From Sphingomonas albertensis (GTDB lineage Bacteria; Pseudomonadota; Alphaproteobacteria; Sphingomonadales; Sphingomonadaceae), in contig NZ_JACONT010000017.1 in NCBI RefSeq assembly GCF_014358075.1, forward strand, positions 21,490-85,489: DNA of 64,000 nucleotides. The letters run 5' to 3'. The notes beneath the pieces are model-generated. The model was not told the origin of the DNA and did no database searches. It saw only the letters and a program-made list of their open reading frames with translations. A program made the translations under genes and the position numbers. Of the stretch, positions 51,671-60,552 are shown piece after piece (the stretch's first letter is position 1; every line of letters begins with the position of its first letter).

Positions 51671-52570
51671 ATGAAGCGTCTGAACCTGTTCATCGCCATC
51701 GCCCTGTTGGGATCGGTGCCATCGGCGCCAGTCCTGGCAAGGGAGGCGGCACCGTCGGCCGACTATTCGGTCGGACCTCAATACGACACCACGCACATCT
51801 ACGTGGCACCGGAGGACTTCGATCGCTTCGTCGCCAGCGTCATCGCGACCTTCGGCGGCACGGCCACCAAGCAGGGCGTGTTCAAGGTAACGCCCACCGC
51901 AAGCGAGACCATGTCGCAGCTGGTACTGACGCCCGCGGGATCGCTGTCGGTCTTCGGGTTCAAGACGCCGATCCCCTACCCGTTCGGCGCGGAGCGGAAC
52001 GGGTATCTCGTCAACGACATGGACGCGGCAGTCGCCGCGGCGACAAAGCACGGCGCGGTGAGGATGGTCACGACCTTCCCCGATCCGATCGGCCGCGACG
52101 CGGTCGTGCAGTGGCCGGGCGGCGTCGCCATGCAGATCTACTGGCACACCGCGAAACCGAACTATCCGGCGCTGACCACGGTCCCCGAGAACCGCGTCTA
52201 TCTGACGGCCGACGTGGCGGACACCTTCGTCAAGCATTGGCTGGCATTCTCGAAGGGCCGGATCACCGCCGACACGAAGGCCGCGCCTGGGGTCGAGATC
52301 GGACAGCAGGGCAAGACCTACCGCCGCATCGCGATCACGTCCGGCTATGGCCGGATGACGGTTGCGGTGTCCGACGGGCAGATCGGCTGGCCCTATGGTC
52401 GCGAGACGACCGGCTACGAGGTGTCCGATCTTCAGGCGACCCTGGCGAAGGCAACGGCAGCAGGCGTCGAGACGCTGGTAGCTCCCCAGACCTCCGGTGG
52501 CCGACAGTCGGCCATGGTGCGCTTTCCCGGCGGGTACATCGCCGAGATCCACGCGTCGGCGGGCCAGTGA
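51671..52570 (+). CDS. Exported VOC/glyoxalase-fold protein
   Basis: This 299-aa protein begins with a Sec signal (KRLNLFIAIALLGSVPSA, cut near VLA-REA). Two VOC modules follow, at about residues 40-155 and 170-295 (TTHIYVAPEDFDRFV, RNGYLVNDMDAAVAAA, YEVSDLQATLAKATAAG, VRFPGGYIAEIH). VOC proteins bind metals and small molecules; a periplasmic role is unusual. It lies 22 bp after the amidohydrolase and 4 bp before DoxX. Confidence 0.85.
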   Translation: MKRLNLFIAIALLGSVPSAPVLAREAAPSADYSVGPQYDTTHIYVAPEDFDRFVASVIATFGGTATKQGVFKVTPTASETMSQLVLTPAGSLSVFGFKTPIPYPFGAERNGYLVNDMDAAVAAATKHGAVRMVTTFPDPIGRDAVVQWPGGVAMQIYWHTAKPNYPALTTVPENRVYLTADVADTFVKHWLAFSKGRITADTKAAPGVEIGQQGKTYRRIAITSGYGRMTVAVSDGQIGWPYGRETTGYEVSDLQATLAKATAAGVETLVAPQTSGGRQSAMVRFPGGYIAEIHASAGQ

Positions 52571-52574
52571 GATC

Positions 52575-53003
52575 ATGACCCCGTCCGCTGAACCCCGCTT
52601 CGTCGATGCGATACTCGAGTGGCGCTGGACGGGCTTCGTCGCCCGGCTGGCATTGGTCGGCGCCTATCTCCTGGGCGGGGTGGTCAAGGCGACCGACTGG
52701 TCCGCCGCGGTCGCCGAGCAGGCGCATTTCGGAATGGTGCCGCCCGCCTTCTGGGCGGCGTTGACGATCGTCGTCGAGATCATAGGCCCGCTTCTCATCC
52801 TCTCGGGGCGCTTCGTCTGGCTCGGTGCGGGAATGCTGGGTGCGTTCACGCTATTCGCCGCATTCACGGCGAACGCCTTCTGGTCGATGCCGATGGGTCA
52901 GGAGCGCTTCATGGCGACCAACGCGTTCTTCGAGCATCTCGGACTCATCGGCGGGTTCGTGCTCGCGGCCATCGTGGCGGAGCGCGACAACCGTCGTGCG
53001 TAG
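52575..53003 (+). CDS. DoxX-family membrane protein
   Basis: This 142-aa protein has four hydrophobic helices with LVGAYLLGGVVKATDW at the start and FWAALTIVVEIIGPLLILSG and LGLIGGFVLAAIVA later, as in DoxX. DoxX proteins are associated with respiratory or oxidative functions but usually have unknown roles. Its end overlaps the GTG of the outer-membrane barrel gene by 8 bp. Confidence 0.87.
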   Translation: MTPSAEPRFVDAILEWRWTGFVARLALVGAYLLGGVVKATDWSAAVAEQAHFGMVPPAFWAALTIVVEIIGPLLILSGRFVWLGAGMLGAFTLFAAFTANAFWSMPMGQERFMATNAFFEHLGLIGGFVLAAIVAERDNRRA

Positions 53004-54387
53004 GCTCGCATTCCTTGCCCTCGCGCTCGCCGGACGAGCCGAAGCGCAATCGACGGAGGCCTGGCAGCCACCGACGCTCACGATCACCCGGTATGACGAG
53101 GACTGGAGCGTGGATGCGGAGGCCGCTGAACGCGCCAAGACCTGGACGGGGCGGTTCAAGTACATCCCGATCTCACCCGACGCGTATCTGACGACGGGCA
53201 TCGAACTGCGCGCGCGTGACGAAGCGTATCGCGACAACCTCTGGGGCGGCGGTCCCGCACCCGACGACGGCTACCTGTGGCTCCGTGCGATGCCGTACGC
53301 CGATCTCCATATCGGTCGCGTTCGCGGCTTCGTGCAGCCGATCGCTGCCTATGCAGTGGGTGTATCGCCGTCCGCCAGCCCGATCGACCAGACGCGCGTC
53401 GACCTCCTGCAGGGCTTCTTCGACGTTCGTCTCGGCGGCGCTGCGACCAACGCGATGAACGACACCGGAGTGACGGTGCGCGCGGGTCGGCAGATGATCT
53501 CGCTCGGCACCGAGCGCCTGATCGGGACGCGCTACGGACCGAACGTCCCGCTGGCGTTCGACGGGCTCCGGTCGCTCATTTCCCTGAACGGCGCGACCGT
53601 CAGCCTGCTGGCCGTCCGCCCGGTCCAGCCCGGCAGCGGGACGCTCGATGATCGGCGCTCGCGGAGCAAGTCGTTATGGGCGGCCTATGCCACCATCGGT
53701 GACGGCGACACCGGGCTCGACCTCTACTACATCGGATATCGCAACACGGCGGCGGTCTTCGGCCTCCGTGCAGGACGCGAGGTGCGGCACAGCATCGGCG
53801 CTCGGTCGTTCGGCAGGGCCTCGGACTGGCACTGGAACATCGAGGGCATCGCCCAGTTCGGCCGGTTCGCCGGCGGACCGATCGCGGCGTGGACGCTCGG
53901 CACCGAGGTCGGACGCAGCTTCCCGGACGCGCCGCTGGCCCCCGACGCGGTCCTGCGGTTCAACGTGGTGAGCGGCGACCGTCACCGCGGCGACGATAGC
54001 CTCGGCACGTTCAACGCGCTGTTCCCCAAGGGCAAGTATTTCGGCGAGCTGTCCCCGGTCGGCCCTACCAACATCGTCAGCGTCAATCCGCGTGTCGGAA
54101 TGACGCTGACGAAGACGGTTTCGGCCAGCCTCGCCGGCGCGGCGTACTGGCGCTATTCGCTCAGCGACGGCGTGTACGACATCCCCGGCAACCTGATCCG
54201 CGCACCAGGCACGTCGCGCGCCCGGTTCATCGGCAAGGAGGTCGAGGCGACACTCGCCTGGCAGGTGACGCCGGAACTCGAACTGTCGACCTCGCTGTCC
54301 GCATTCCCGCCCGGCCAGTTCATTCGCGACACTGGATCCGGAAAGACGATCACGATGCTGGGGCTGGAAAGCAACTTCCGGTTCTGA
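52996..54387 (+). CDS. Outer-membrane beta-barrel, alginate-export family
   Basis: This 463-aa protein starts with GTG and a signal peptide (MRRLAFLALALAGRAEA). The mature part has alternating amphipathic strands and a C-terminal Phe (LESNFRF). It matches the alginate-export (AlgE-like) superfamily, e.g. DLLQGFFDVRL, RAGRQMISLGTERLIGTR, and GRSFP. It is probably a substrate-specific uptake channel for the gene array. It is last in the coupled chain XapX, amidohydrolase, VOC, DoxX. Confidence 0.85.
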   Translation: MRRLAFLALALAGRAEAQSTEAWQPPTLTITRYDEDWSVDAEAAERAKTWTGRFKYIPISPDAYLTTGIELRARDEAYRDNLWGGGPAPDDGYLWLRAMPYADLHIGRVRGFVQPIAAYAVGVSPSASPIDQTRVDLLQGFFDVRLGGAATNAMNDTGVTVRAGRQMISLGTERLIGTRYGPNVPLAFDGLRSLISLNGATVSLLAVRPVQPGSGTLDDRRSRSKSLWAAYATIGDGDTGLDLYYIGYRNTAAVFGLRAGREVRHSIGARSFGRASDWHWNIEGIAQFGRFAGGPIAAWTLGTEVGRSFPDAPLAPDAVLRFNVVSGDRHRGDDSLGTFNALFPKGKYFGELSPVGPTNIVSVNPRVGMTLTKTVSASLAGAAYWRYSLSDGVYDIPGNLIRAPGTSRARFIGKEVEATLAWQVTPELELSTSLSAFPPGQFIRDTGSGKTITMLGLESNFRF

Positions 54388-54424
54388 GCGACGCCACCTC
54401 ACGCGACTCTGAATGGAGACGACC

Positions 54425-55129
54425 ATGACCGTTACCGCCGCTGCGCCGTTCGATCCGCGCATACCGCTTCTGCTGCTCCTCTCGACGACTACGGGCCTCG
54501 TCGACGCGGCGAGCGTCCTGGGTCTCGGGAAGGTCTTCACCGCGAACATGACGGGCAACGTCGTGTTCCTCGGGTTCGCCGCGGCGGGCGCGCCGGGCTT
54601 CAAGGTTCTCCCGTTTCTGGCCGCGATCGCAAGCTTCCTGGTCGGGGCGGTCATCGCCGGACGCATGGGCAAGGCGAATGTCGGTCGGACCGAACGGCGT
54701 TGGCTCGTCGTATCCGCGTCGATCGAGGCGGTCCTGCTCTGGGCGGCCGCGATCGTCGCGATCGACTTCGACGTCGCGACCCAGGCGCCTCAGGCGCGAC
54801 TGTTCGCGATCATCGCTCTCACCGGCGTCGCCATGGGGTACCGCAACGGCACGATCCGGCAGCTGAAGGTGGCCGATCTCACCACCACCGTGCTGACGAT
54901 GACGTTTACCGGTCTCGGTGCCGACTCCAGCGTCGCGGGTGGTGCCAACACCAACTGGCGGAGACGCATCGCCGCCGTCGTGGCGATCTTCGTGGGCGCG
55001 GCGATCGGCGCCTGCCTGCTTTTCACGTTCGGTCTCGTCGCGCCGTTGGCGGTCGCCGGCACCGTGATCCTCCTCGCGACGATCGGCTGCGCACTGCATC
55101 CCGCATCGGTCCGCAAGGTCGCAGCGTGA
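54425..55129 (+). CDS. DUF1275 (YoaK-like) membrane protein
   Basis: This 234-aa protein has about six membrane helices with TTGLVDAASVLGLGKVFTANMTGNVV (partial: TANMTGNVV) and YRNGTIRQLKVADLTTTVLT as signature. The function is unknown. ATG 54425 has GGAGA at good spacing, preferred over ATG 54413. It lies 37 bp after the barrel gene. Its stop overlaps the next GTG (GTGA). Confidence 0.88.
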   Translation: MTVTAAAPFDPRIPLLLLLSTTTGLVDAASVLGLGKVFTANMTGNVVFLGFAAAGAPGFKVLPFLAAIASFLVGAVIAGRMGKANVGRTERRWLVVSASIEAVLLWAAAIVAIDFDVATQAPQARLFAIIALTGVAMGYRNGTIRQLKVADLTTTVLTMTFTGLGADSSVAGGANTNWRRRIAAVVAIFVGAAIGACLLFTFGLVAPLAVAGTVILLATIGCALHPASVRKVAA

Positions 55130-55371
55130 TCGGGGATCCGAGCCTCGAGGATCTCGGGCGAATGATCGCGGAACGAGTCAACGAACTGACTGGCGTAGAC
55201 GTCGACGAAATCCGTCATGAGATGGGTCCTGATCGGCAGGTTCGGACGAACGGTCCCACCGATCCCGACTGGACCTTCGACGGACATGCCGTCGCAAGCG
55301 AGGTCGGAGCGGCCATCAGTCAGGCGGTACGCGAGTTCGGTACCTCTTACCCACGCACCGCGGATCGTTAG
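55126..55371 (+). CDS. Small hypothetical protein, 81 aa
   Basis: This frame starts at GTG overlapping the DUF1275 stop as GTGA. The predicted protein is acidic and soluble, with a helical start (LEDLGRMIAERVNELTGVD), a Trp-containing middle (DPDWTFDGHAVASEVG) and a basic end. I do not recognise it. The overlap argues for a real coupled gene; otherwise support is codon bias only. The 245 bp after it hold no obvious gene. Confidence 0.5.
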   Translation: MIGDPSLEDLGRMIAERVNELTGVDVDEIRHEMGPDRQVRTNGPTDPDWTFDGHAVASEVGAAISQAVREFGTSYPRTADR

Positions 55372-55616
55372 ATGTCGGGGGCTGGAACCACGTTTGCCCA
55401 GAGCGGCAATGGAAGGCGTTTCGACGATGCGTGAGCCGGAACGGCTCGGGAAGCGCTGGGCTGTTGACGCGCACATCCCAATCGGTCCGACGAAGACACG
55501 AAGCTGACCCATCTGCTCGCGGACCGCCAAATGGAGAGGTCCAAGGGACGGGACGGATCGTCAGATAACGGTCCAAAGCCCTGGGTTGGGATCGCGGAAA
55601 GAGAATGCGTCGTTCT

Positions 55617-56429
55617 TCATAGTCGCGCGAACGTTGCAGCGTCCGCTATCTGCGTCTCGCTGGGGCGGACGCCCGTGTAGAGCACGAACTGCTCCACGGC
55701 CTGCAATACGGCTACGTCCGCGCCGGTGATGACGCGTTTGCCGGCCAATCGCGCGAGGCGCAGGAACGCGGTTTCGGCAGGGTACTGAACGACGTCGAAC
55801 ACGATGTCCGCTTGTTCGATCGCGCTTGTCTCGAAGGGCAAGGCCGCCAAATCGCCGCCGTCCATACCGATCGGCGTCACGTTGATGAGGATCTTCGCGC
55901 TTCTAGTCGGCTCGGGCGTCCAGTCATAACCGTACAGGTCGGCGAGTTCGCGTCCCGCCTTCTCATTTCGCGCGATGAGGGTACCCTTGCCGAACCCGGC
56001 GTCCCGAAACGCCGCCGCTGTCGCCTTGGCCATCCCGCCGGAACCCCGCAGCACGAAGTCCGTCGCCGGATCGATATCTGCGATCAACAGGCGTACCGCG
56101 CCGTAGTCCGTGTTGTGGCCGACCAACCGCCCATCATCGTTGACGATCGTGTTCACGCTGTCGATGGCCGCTGCTGATGGGTCCAGTTCGTCGATCAACG
56201 GAATAACCGCTTCCTTGAACGGCATCGAGATCGCGCACCCGCGGATGGACAGCGCTCGAATTCCGCCGATTGCCGCGACGAGATCGGTCGTGCTGAACGC
56301 CTTGTAGATGAAGTCCAGCCCACACGCCTCGTAGAGGCGGTTGTGAAAGCGCGAACCGAAATTACCCGGACGGGCCGAGAGGGACATGCAGACGCGAGTG
56401 TCGCGTCCGACAAGGGGTTTCTGGGTCAT
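55617..56429 (-). CDS. Shikimate dehydrogenase-family protein (AroE-like)
   Basis: This 270-aa protein has the substrate site (SLSARPGNFGSRFHN, ISMPFKEAVIPLID with the catalytic Lys, SVNTIV, GHNTDYGA with the Asp), and the NADP Rossmann segment VLRGSGGMAKATAAAF. The C-terminal half is typical. Lys and Asp are both kept, so dehydrogenase activity is likely, on shikimate, quinate or a related acid. Because it is a single gene in an accessory region, it may be a catabolic rather than the housekeeping AroE. Confidence 0.88.
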   Translation of the reverse strand: MTQKPLVGRDTRVCMSLSARPGNFGSRFHNRLYEACGLDFIYKAFSTTDLVAAIGGIRALSIRGCAISMPFKEAVIPLIDELDPSAAAIDSVNTIVNDDGRLVGHNTDYGAVRLLIADIDPATDFVLRGSGGMAKATAAAFRDAGFGKGTLIARNEKAGRELADLYGYDWTPEPTRSAKILINVTPIGMDGGDLAALPFETSAIEQADIVFDVVQYPAETAFLRLARLAGKRVITGADVAVLQAVEQFVLYTGVRPSETQIADAATFARL

Positions 56430-56648
56430 GGTAACGTGCTAGGCGCCACGAAGTTGATTGGCGATACGTATCGGCAGCGAAGGCTTACTCGGCAACGGAT
56501 GATGAATACCGCGAGCGCCGCCATGATCGGCTTCTCGCTCGAACATGATCGTTCCCATAGACCGACCGAGTTTCTGGAATGGGAAGGAAAGCGGACGGGC
56601 GGCTTTCGGGCGACGTGTCCTCGATAGGTGCCGTTCGATCGGGTACGG

Positions 56649-56840
56649 TCATTCGGCGTAAGGTTCGCCGGTCTGCCGATCGAGTATCCGAAAAGCCCTC
56701 GAACCCACCTCGCGCCGACAAAGGCGCAGCTCAAGTAGGGCTCCCTGGATCGACAAGCGTACTGCCACCGTTGTCCACGCGCGCGGCAAGCCGATATCGG
56801 CGATCTCCACTGCGTATCTCAAATTCGATAGCTCAGCCAT
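56649..56840 (-). CDS. Small hypothetical protein, 63 aa
   Basis: The frame starts at ATG 56840 (TTG 56843 also possible) with AAGG about 10 nt upstream. The protein alternates hydrophobic and polar residues (LRYAVEIADIG, VAVRLSIQGALLELRLCRREVG) like a small beta protein and ends FRILDRQTGEPYAE. It is not recognised. It lies in an AT-richer segment 220 bp from the AroE-like gene, and upstream of two hairpins. Confidence 0.4.
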   Translation of the reverse strand: MAELSNLRYAVEIADIGLPRAWTTVAVRLSIQGALLELRLCRREVGSRAFRILDRQTGEPYAE

Positions 56841-57207
56841 CAACGCGCCTTAAAGTTCAATGGCCACGCTATACCGACCAACGCGCTGGCGATAGCCGTT
56901 CGGCAGATCTCTTTCCGAAAGGTCCGACGGCAAGCCAAGGGGGGAGGCCTGAAAACCTCCCCGTCCCGTTACTGCCTTTCCGCACGTTTATGATGCGGAA
57001 CAGAGCCAACGCGGTTTACGCGTTCTCACGCGCAAGACAGCCTTTTCGAACAACGCCGGACATGCGCCTGTTATGGAGGCGGCTCCGCCCACGGTGTCAT
57101 TAACGGGCAATGCCGCTCGAATATCCATACTCGATGGAGTAACCCAACGATTTCTCCGTGGAAGCGCTAGTTCGAATAGTACTGAAGGTCCGTATTGGCC
57201 CATACAC
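56841..57207. other. Intergenic stretch with two strong hairpins
   Basis: GGGGAGG (56941-56947) pairs with CCTCCCC (56956-56962), and TTCCGCA (56978-56984) with TGCGGAA (56994-57000). They are 15 bp apart and not tied closely to any gene end. Together they could be a small structured RNA, a terminator pair or the end of an old element. No reading frame in this 367-bp gap is convincing. Confidence 0.45.
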
Positions 57208-57462
57208 CTACTTGTCAGCTCTTTCGTCCATCACATTGTTGATCAGCGAGGCGGCTCCAGCCTCGCCTAGCAACCGTCCCATTTTGATCGCCACCGCTGG
57301 CGTCATTGAGACGATCTCTCCGTCGTGTCCCTCGACAAAGACATGTCCGTCTTCGACCCATACCTGTCTAGGATCCCCGTACTTTTTCGCGCCAGCCAAA
57401 TGATTGATAACTTGATCAATCTCATCTGCGTTTAGGAGGTTTTTTGGTTTATCAAGGTCCAT
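57208..57462 (-). CDS. Small hypothetical protein, 84 aa, AT-richer gene
   Basis: This ATG-initiated protein is acidic and soluble, with DEIDQVINHLAGAKKYGDP, VWVEDGHVFVEGHDGEIVSMTP and IKMGRLLGEAGAASLINN. The pattern suggests a small alpha/beta fold. Base composition is clearly lower in GC than the neighbouring genes. No family is recognised, and the ribosome-binding site is weak (GGATCG). Confidence 0.55.
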   Translation of the reverse strand: MDLDKPKNLLNADEIDQVINHLAGAKKYGDPRQVWVEDGHVFVEGHDGEIVSMTPAVAIKMGRLLGEAGAASLINNVMDERADK

Positions 57463-57529
57463 GGCGATCCAAACATCTGAGATAAGCTTATACTACATCT
57501 ACCATCTCACGTAACAACGGCAATCTTCT

Positions 57530-57766
57530 TTAACAGTCCGTGTTCACCACCTTCTTACATTCGTCAACTGCGCGATCGCCAGGAATATTTGCATGACTTG
57601 CCATAAGACAGTCGGCGAAATTTTTGCTTTCCCAATACTGGTTCCAGACTACCCGGTTCCGAAATAGCGGCTTGGAAAAGTCGATGGGAAAAACAAGCTG
57701 AACAAGCGACCGCTTTCGGTAGTTGGATTTATCACCTGAGCGTCCGGGTTTGGGCGTTCCTGCCAA
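57530..57766 (-). CDS. Possible small hypothetical protein, 78 aa
   Basis: The frame begins with TTG at 57766 without a good ribosome-binding site. The protein has aromatic-rich SLVQLVFPIDFSKPLF and VVWNQYWESKNFADCLM and two Cys near the end (DECKK, NTDC). It could be a real short protein or a remnant of a transferred gene in the AT-rich segment. Confidence 0.3.
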   Translation of the reverse strand: MAGTPKPGRSGDKSNYRKRSLVQLVFPIDFSKPLFRNRVVWNQYWESKNFADCLMASHANIPGDRAVDECKKVVNTDC

Positions 57767-57848
57767 CCTGCCCTTCCCCTCGGGATCAAGAATAGGGAAA
57801 GTCGCACCCGTTAGGTCAGGGCGAGTTCAACGTTGCGAGCTGCAACGA

Positions 57849-58265
57849 TTACGGCAGCGCCTTTCCGTCGTCGCCCACCCGCTCGATCGTCGTCTTTCCG
57901 TCGGGAGCCACGATCGCGTCCAGACGTCGCTTGCCGGCCGGGTCGATCAGCACGACGCCCGATCCCCCCAGGTTGTTGAGAAACAGGTACGCCGAGGCGC
58001 CACCCTTCCGGTCGAACTTCACGTGCGCGCCCTTGTCGTCGATCTCCAGCGCCGCGACCGGGCCTCCGGCTACCGGATTGGAGAGCTTGACCGCAGGCCG
58101 ACCGTCCACGTCCAAAGCGACGCTCGCGCCCGTCTCTCCGTCCGCGCGAAGGAGCACGATCGTCGGCGTACCGTCCTTGGCGGAGATCAGGATGCGCGGT
58201 TTTCCCTGCGCGTCCACGATGCGTATCTCCTGGGACGTGATCGGCGGTGGCGGCAAATCAGTCAT
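57849..58265 (-). CDS. Beta-repeat hypothetical protein, 138 aa
   Basis: The protein is built of repeated short strands with turns (IVDAQGKPRILISA, DGTPTIVLLRADG, VALDVDGRPAVKLS, LIDPAGKRRLDAIVA), giving D-G/GK turns every 20-25 residues as in small beta-helix or beta-barrel proteins. It has no signal peptide. ATG 58265 follows AAGGAACG. It lies 33 bp after the DUF1275 gene on the same strand, so it may be the last of that operon. Confidence 0.7.
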   Translation of the reverse strand: MTDLPPPPITSQEIRIVDAQGKPRILISAKDGTPTIVLLRADGETGASVALDVDGRPAVKLSNPVAGGPVAALEIDDKGAHVKFDRKGGASAYLFLNNLGGSGVVLIDPAGKRRLDAIVAPDGKTTIERVGDDGKALP

Positions 58266-58298
58266 GTTCGTTCCTTTGCGATGCAGGGTGTTGGAAAA

Positions 58299-59021
58299 TC
58301 AGGATGGCCTACGGACCGTACGGATCCACACGGCGGACGCGATCGAAGCGACGGCAGCGGCGATCCAGGCGCCGTCCTCCCAGAAGTGGACGAAAACCGA
58401 ACCTGCGATGCAACCGAGAAGAAAGCCTGCTAGAACCGGCCAGGTGTCGTGCCACTGCTTCCTGGCGGCGTCGTAGTCCGACAGGCGGTACATGACGATC
58501 GAGACCAGCGAGAGCGTGCACGCGACGATGTTGCCGGTCATCACGGCCGTGGTCGGCGAGGGCTTGGTGCTCAGATGGAGCAGGGCGTTCTGGGAGGCCA
58601 TCGCCGCCACGGCCAGCATCGCGACGATCCCGGCCTCCGCAGCGAGAGGCGCGAGCGAAGGTCGAGCCGCGAACGCGACGAGCGCGGCGAACGTCAGGAG
58701 AACCGACTGGAGGATCAGGAAGGCATCCTGGATCTTGCCCGCTTCCATTCGCCTGCGCCGGACGATGATCGCGAGAACAGCGGCCACGATTATGAACATC
58801 GGAACGGCGAGCACCTGTGTCGGATGCATGGGACGTCCGTTGAGAGCGTCCGCTGCCATCACGACCAGGTTCCCGGTTATGTGCGCCGTGAAGAGTCCGC
58901 CCAGCGTCAACCAACTCGTGACGTCGACGATGCCGGCGACGAAGCCAAGGCAGGCAGGCAGGCTCTGCGGCGTCACCGGAAGATCCGACGGCTGCGAAGC
59001 CGCGACAAGAGTGTCGCTCAT
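58299..59021 (-). CDS. DUF1275 (YoaK-like) membrane protein (second copy)
   Basis: This 240-aa protein has about six helices with GFVAGIVDVTSWLTLGGLFTAHITGN (partial: TAHITGN) and MASQNALLHLSTKPSPTTAVMTGN-type segments, the DUF1275 signature. It is paralogous to 54425-55129. Its start overlaps the ThrE-family stop (ATGA), so it is probably coupled to that exporter. Confidence 0.88.
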   Translation of the reverse strand: MSDTLVAASQPSDLPVTPQSLPACLGFVAGIVDVTSWLTLGGLFTAHITGNLVVMAADALNGRPMHPTQVLAVPMFIIVAAVLAIIVRRRRMEAGKIQDAFLILQSVLLTFAALVAFAARPSLAPLAAEAGIVAMLAVAAMASQNALLHLSTKPSPTTAVMTGNIVACTLSLVSIVMYRLSDYDAARKQWHDTWPVLAGFLLGCIAGSVFVHFWEDGAWIAAAVASIASAVWIRTVRRPS

Positions 59022-60274
59022 CGAGGCGCGCTCGGCCAGAACGTGTCGTAGAGATGCTTGGGGATGACGATGCAGACCGTCATCGCAGCCACGATCAGAA
59101 GCGCGGTCAACCCGTCGGCCACCACCCCTTCCAGTATCGGGACGGCTGCCGCGTGATCGGCGAACTGGAGCGACGTCAGCCCGCCCATCATTCGGAACAC
59201 GAACACCCCCGGCATCAACGATACGATGGACGCGAATCCGATGCCCGCGAACGGGATCCGATGCCGTCGGGCGACGGGCACCAACAGTGTTCCCGCGACC
59301 AGACCGGCGATGCCGGCACCTCCGGCAGGTCCGACGTGCAGCTCGCTCATCGCAAGCCACCGCACGCCGTCGACGGCCATTGCGGTCGCGATCGGCCAGC
59401 CGAGCAGACGCAGGGGCATCGAGAAGAAGACGCTGTAGCACGAGGCCGCCACGCCGGCCGCGATGATGACCGGCCATAGGGCGACCGTTCGCCCCACTGG
59501 TGCCGCCGGCAGCGACACGTCCCAGACGCTGAGACCGACCAGGAGCCCCGCGCTGATCGAAAGCAGAATGAGCGCAGCGAAGAGCAGTCGCGAAGCCCCG
59601 AGCGGCAGACGGCCGGCGAGCAGATCGAGCGTTCCGTTCAGCAGATGGGGACCGGGCACGATCACCATGCAGGGACATACGGCTATCAGCCTGAGGTCCG
59701 AACTGATGTTGAGGCGCACCCCCAGGGCACCGATCAATCCTGCGAGGAGAGCTGCCAGGAACGCCTGCGCGAAGGCGTTTGCCCCGTATCGCGATGACAG
59801 GCGCCGGACATATCCGCCGGCGCCGGCGCTGACGAACATGAGCATGACCGCGGGAAGGTGTTCGACGCCGAACGTGACCGACAACGCGACCGCTCCGGTC
59901 GCGCACGCCAACGCGAACAGGTGATTTGACGAGGGCGGCATCGCTCCGACGGTCTTCAGGCGAGCCCGCACCTCCGTACTCGGTAGCCGTTCAGCGATCG
60001 CCGCATCGATGACCCTGCTGGTGGCCAGGACGCGGTTCATCCCGACGTTCGACGGAGTGACGTCCAGCAGCGCGATCGGGCGACCGGCTGCGCCAGGTCC
60101 CTCGCGGAGCGAAACCTCGCCCCATCGCGGCATGACGGCGATGTCGGCGTCGTAGTGCCGAACGAGGCGCTCGACCGATCTGACCGTCTCGTCGGTCTGC
60201 TGTCCGTTGCCGTGAAGGTTAATCACGGCATCCCCGATCAGCCCCACGACATCATGATCCTGCAACGCCGACAT
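59018..60274 (-). CDS. ThrE-family threonine/serine exporter-like protein
   Basis: This 418-aa protein has a soluble N-terminal part (about residues 1-100) and about ten membrane helices, corresponding to ThrE plus ThrE_2 in one chain. Visible features are HGNGQQTDETVRSVERLVRHYD, RYGANAFAQAFLAALLAG, PCMVIVPGPHLLNGTLDL and SLMPGVFVFRMMGG. It should export small amino acids or related metabolites. ATG 60274 was chosen over an upstream Met. Its stop overlaps the DUF1275 start. Confidence 0.87.
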   Translation of the reverse strand: MSALQDHDVVGLIGDAVINLHGNGQQTDETVRSVERLVRHYDADIAVMPRWGEVSLREGPGAAGRPIALLDVTPSNVGMNRVLATSRVIDAAIAERLPSTEVRARLKTVGAMPPSSNHLFALACATGAVALSVTFGVEHLPAVMLMFVSAGAGGYVRRLSSRYGANAFAQAFLAALLAGLIGALGVRLNISSDLRLIAVCPCMVIVPGPHLLNGTLDLLAGRLPLGASRLLFAALILLSISAGLLVGLSVWDVSLPAAPVGRTVALWPVIIAAGVAASCYSVFFSMPLRLLGWPIATAMAVDGVRWLAMSELHVGPAGGAGIAGLVAGTLLVPVARRHRIPFAGIGFASIVSLMPGVFVFRMMGGLTSLQFADHAAAVPILEGVVADGLTALLIVAAMTVCIVIPKHLYDTFWPSAPR

Positions 60275-60357
60275 ACAACAAACCCCTGATACCGCTGCCA
60301 ACGGCAATAGTTCTTTTGTTGGAGGATCGCCATACGCTCAGACTAAAGTGTTCGGTT

Positions 60358-60408
60358 TATCCAAGTTCTGGATATCCGATACATAGGAGCTCCGTAACTA
60401 CTCGTTAC
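60358..60408. promoter_or_regulatory. Two inverted repeats in the promoter gap before fumC
   Basis: TATCC-N7-GGATA (60358-60374) and GTAAC-N5-GTTAC (60394-60408) lie in the AT-richer gap between the divergent ThrE-family and fumC genes. Either could be an operator. The assignment is from symmetry and location. Confidence 0.3.
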
Positions 60409-60552
60409 TAGAGGCGTTGTTGTTGCCAAGAGATCGCTGACTAACGATGCGATACGTTCATCGATACGATTGAACGTGACTGCCGGCCATGCCCTGCGGG
60501 GCGACCCCTTGTCCGGACGCGATCATCTCGAAGCATGAAAAGGAGCAGACCA

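Noticed and set aside
57170..57190. GTTCGAATAGT, similar to a tRNA T-loop
   Set aside because: No acceptor or anticodon stem can be built around it, and no CCA-adjacent pairing is present.
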